Assembly (NCBI GenBank): GCA_003131985.1
Contig: PKWH01000186.1
Coordinates: 139 to 6,626 of the forward strand
DNA length: 6,488 bases
Direction of reading: 5' to 3'
Origin: Acidobacteriota bacterium
GTDB lineage: Bacteria > Acidobacteriota > Terriglobia > Acidiferrales > UBA7541
Below are positions 5,713 through 6,488 of this stretch, one piece after another (the stretch's first letter is position 1; every line of letters begins with the position of its first letter). Under the pieces are notes generated by a model that did no database searches, was not told the origin of the DNA, and saw only the letters and a program-made list of their open reading frames with translations. The position numbers and the translations under genes were made by a program.

Positions 5713-6488
5713 ATGTCAGACCAGAAACTCCCCACTCGCGCCGAAGATTATTCGGAGTGGTACAACCAAGTGGTTCTCCGTGCTGAACTCGCCGACTATG
5801 CGCCAGTGCGCGGCTGCATGATCGTCCGGCCGTACGGCTGGGCGTTATGGGAAAACATCACCGCGGCACTGGATAGCCGATTCAAGGCCACGGGGCATGT
5901 GAATGCGGCCTTCCCCCTGCTCATTCCGCGCAGCTTCATCGAGAAAGAAAAATCGCACGTGGCGGGATTTTCGCCCGAGCTCGCCATCGTAACGCACGGG
6001 GGCGGCGAAGAGCTCGAAGAGCCCCTGGTCATACGTCCAACTTCGGAAACCATCATTGGCCACGCGTACGCGAAATGGATCCAGTCCTACCGCGACCTGC
6101 CTGTACTCATTAATCAGTGGAACAGTGTGGTGCGCTGGGAGCTGCGAACTAAGCTATTTCTCCGGACGCTGGAATTTTTCTGGCAGGAAGGCCATACCGC
6201 GCACGCTACTTTCGAAGAGGCTGATTTCGAGACGCGCCAGATGCTCGACATCTATACGGACTTTGCCGTGCGCGAAGCCGCTGTCCCCGTGATTCCAGGC
6301 CGCAAATCGGATTCCGAACGCTTTGCAGGCGCCGACCAGACGTTCTCCATCGAAGCCATGATGGGCGATGGCAAAGCTCTGCAAGCGGGAACTTCCCACA
6401 ACCTCGGCCAGAATTTTGCGAAAGCGTTTGAGATTCGCTATCTCGACAAAAACGGTGTGCACCAGCATTGCTGGACCACTTCGTGGGG
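5713..6488 (+). CDS. proS: Prolyl-tRNA synthetase, N-terminal half (3' end outside window)
   Basis: The frame is open from the ATG at 5713 to the window edge (258 codons plus two bases). It encodes a class IIa aminoacyl-tRNA synthetase that charges tRNA-Pro with proline in the cytoplasm. Recognisable blocks are YSEWYNQVVLRAELADYAPVRG (13-34), RPYGWALWENI (39-49), THGGGEELEEPLVIRPTSETII (94-115, with the proline-site TSE at 110-112), the motif 2 region NSVVRWELRTKLFLRTLEFFWQEGHTAH (137-164), and AGADQTFSIEAMMGDGKALQAGTSHNLGQNF (205-235). The motif 2 region runs straight into the catalytic core without the roughly 180-residue editing insertion of the E. coli-type enzyme. This places it in the shorter archaeal/eukaryote-like form of about 480-500 residues, so roughly half is present. 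AGGA sits four bases before the start, closer than usual. It is transcribed divergently from the exported-protein gene. Confidence 0.96.
   Translation, partial: MSDQKLPTRAEDYSEWYNQVVLRAELADYAPVRGCMIVRPYGWALWENITAALDSRFKATGHVNAAFPLLIPRSFIEKEKSHVAGFSPELAIVTHGGGEELEEPLVIRPTSETIIGHAYAKWIQSYRDLPVLINQWNSVVRWELRTKLFLRTLEFFWQEGHTAHATFEEADFETRQMLDIYTDFAVREAAVPVIPGRKSDSERFAGADQTFSIEAMMGDGKALQAGTSHNLGQNFAKAFEIRYLDKNGVHQHCWTTSW

Noticed and set aside
5796..6468. Several - strand frames within proS
   Set aside because: They are antisense shadows of an unambiguous prolyl-tRNA synthetase reading frame.
1..6488. A new defence, mobile or multi-gene system
   Set aside because: No transposase, integrase, nuclease, toxin-antitoxin pair, CRISPR repeat or att-like repeat was found; most genes are housekeeping.

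Overview
The window reads as a chromosomal segment from a GC-rich, Gram-negative-like bacterium, most probably an acidobacterium (Acidobacteriota). I infer this from overall protein character and from two secreted proteins with Pro/Gln/Ser-rich linkers, a style I associate with that phylum. It is not proved by a marker gene here. No mobile element, CRISPR array, tRNA or rRNA is visible.

Layout, left to right. (1) The 3' end of ftsZ on the + strand (1-414), ending in a typical FtsZ C-terminal peptide and followed by a strong hairpin at 434-463. (2) A small + strand JAMM/MPN-type zinc peptidase (563-970). (3) A convergent - strand block: glyA (serine hydroxymethyltransferase, 3293-1968) is upstream, and a SpoIIE/RsbU-type PP2C phosphatase is downstream (best start 1756, possible extension to 1888, stop at 986). 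The phosphatase and the peptidase end only 15 bp apart. (4) An intergenic stretch of about 360 bp (3294-3654) between divergent glyA and a secreted-protein gene. (5) Two convergent genes for exported proteins (3655-4521 + and 5495-4713 -). They look like diverged members of one family and are separated by a 191-bp gap that holds a clear rho-independent terminator for the - strand gene. (6) A divergent gap with a possible promoter, then the 5' half of proS, an archaeal/eukaryote-like prolyl-tRNA synthetase, running off the right edge from 5713.

The genes do not form one pathway. ftsZ (division), glyA (one-carbon metabolism) and proS (translation) are housekeeping genes. The phosphatase probably belongs to a partner-switching or signalling circuit whose partners are outside the window. 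The JAMM peptidase may trim a ubiquitin-like or sulfur-carrier protein, also not encoded here. The least understood content is the convergent pair of secreted proteins. I see no convincing evidence of a novel multi-gene system. The points most worth a second look are that pair, the tandem repeat in the FtsZ linker, the TTG start with a strong ribosome binding site at 3655, and the bulged hairpin ahead of the JAMM gene.
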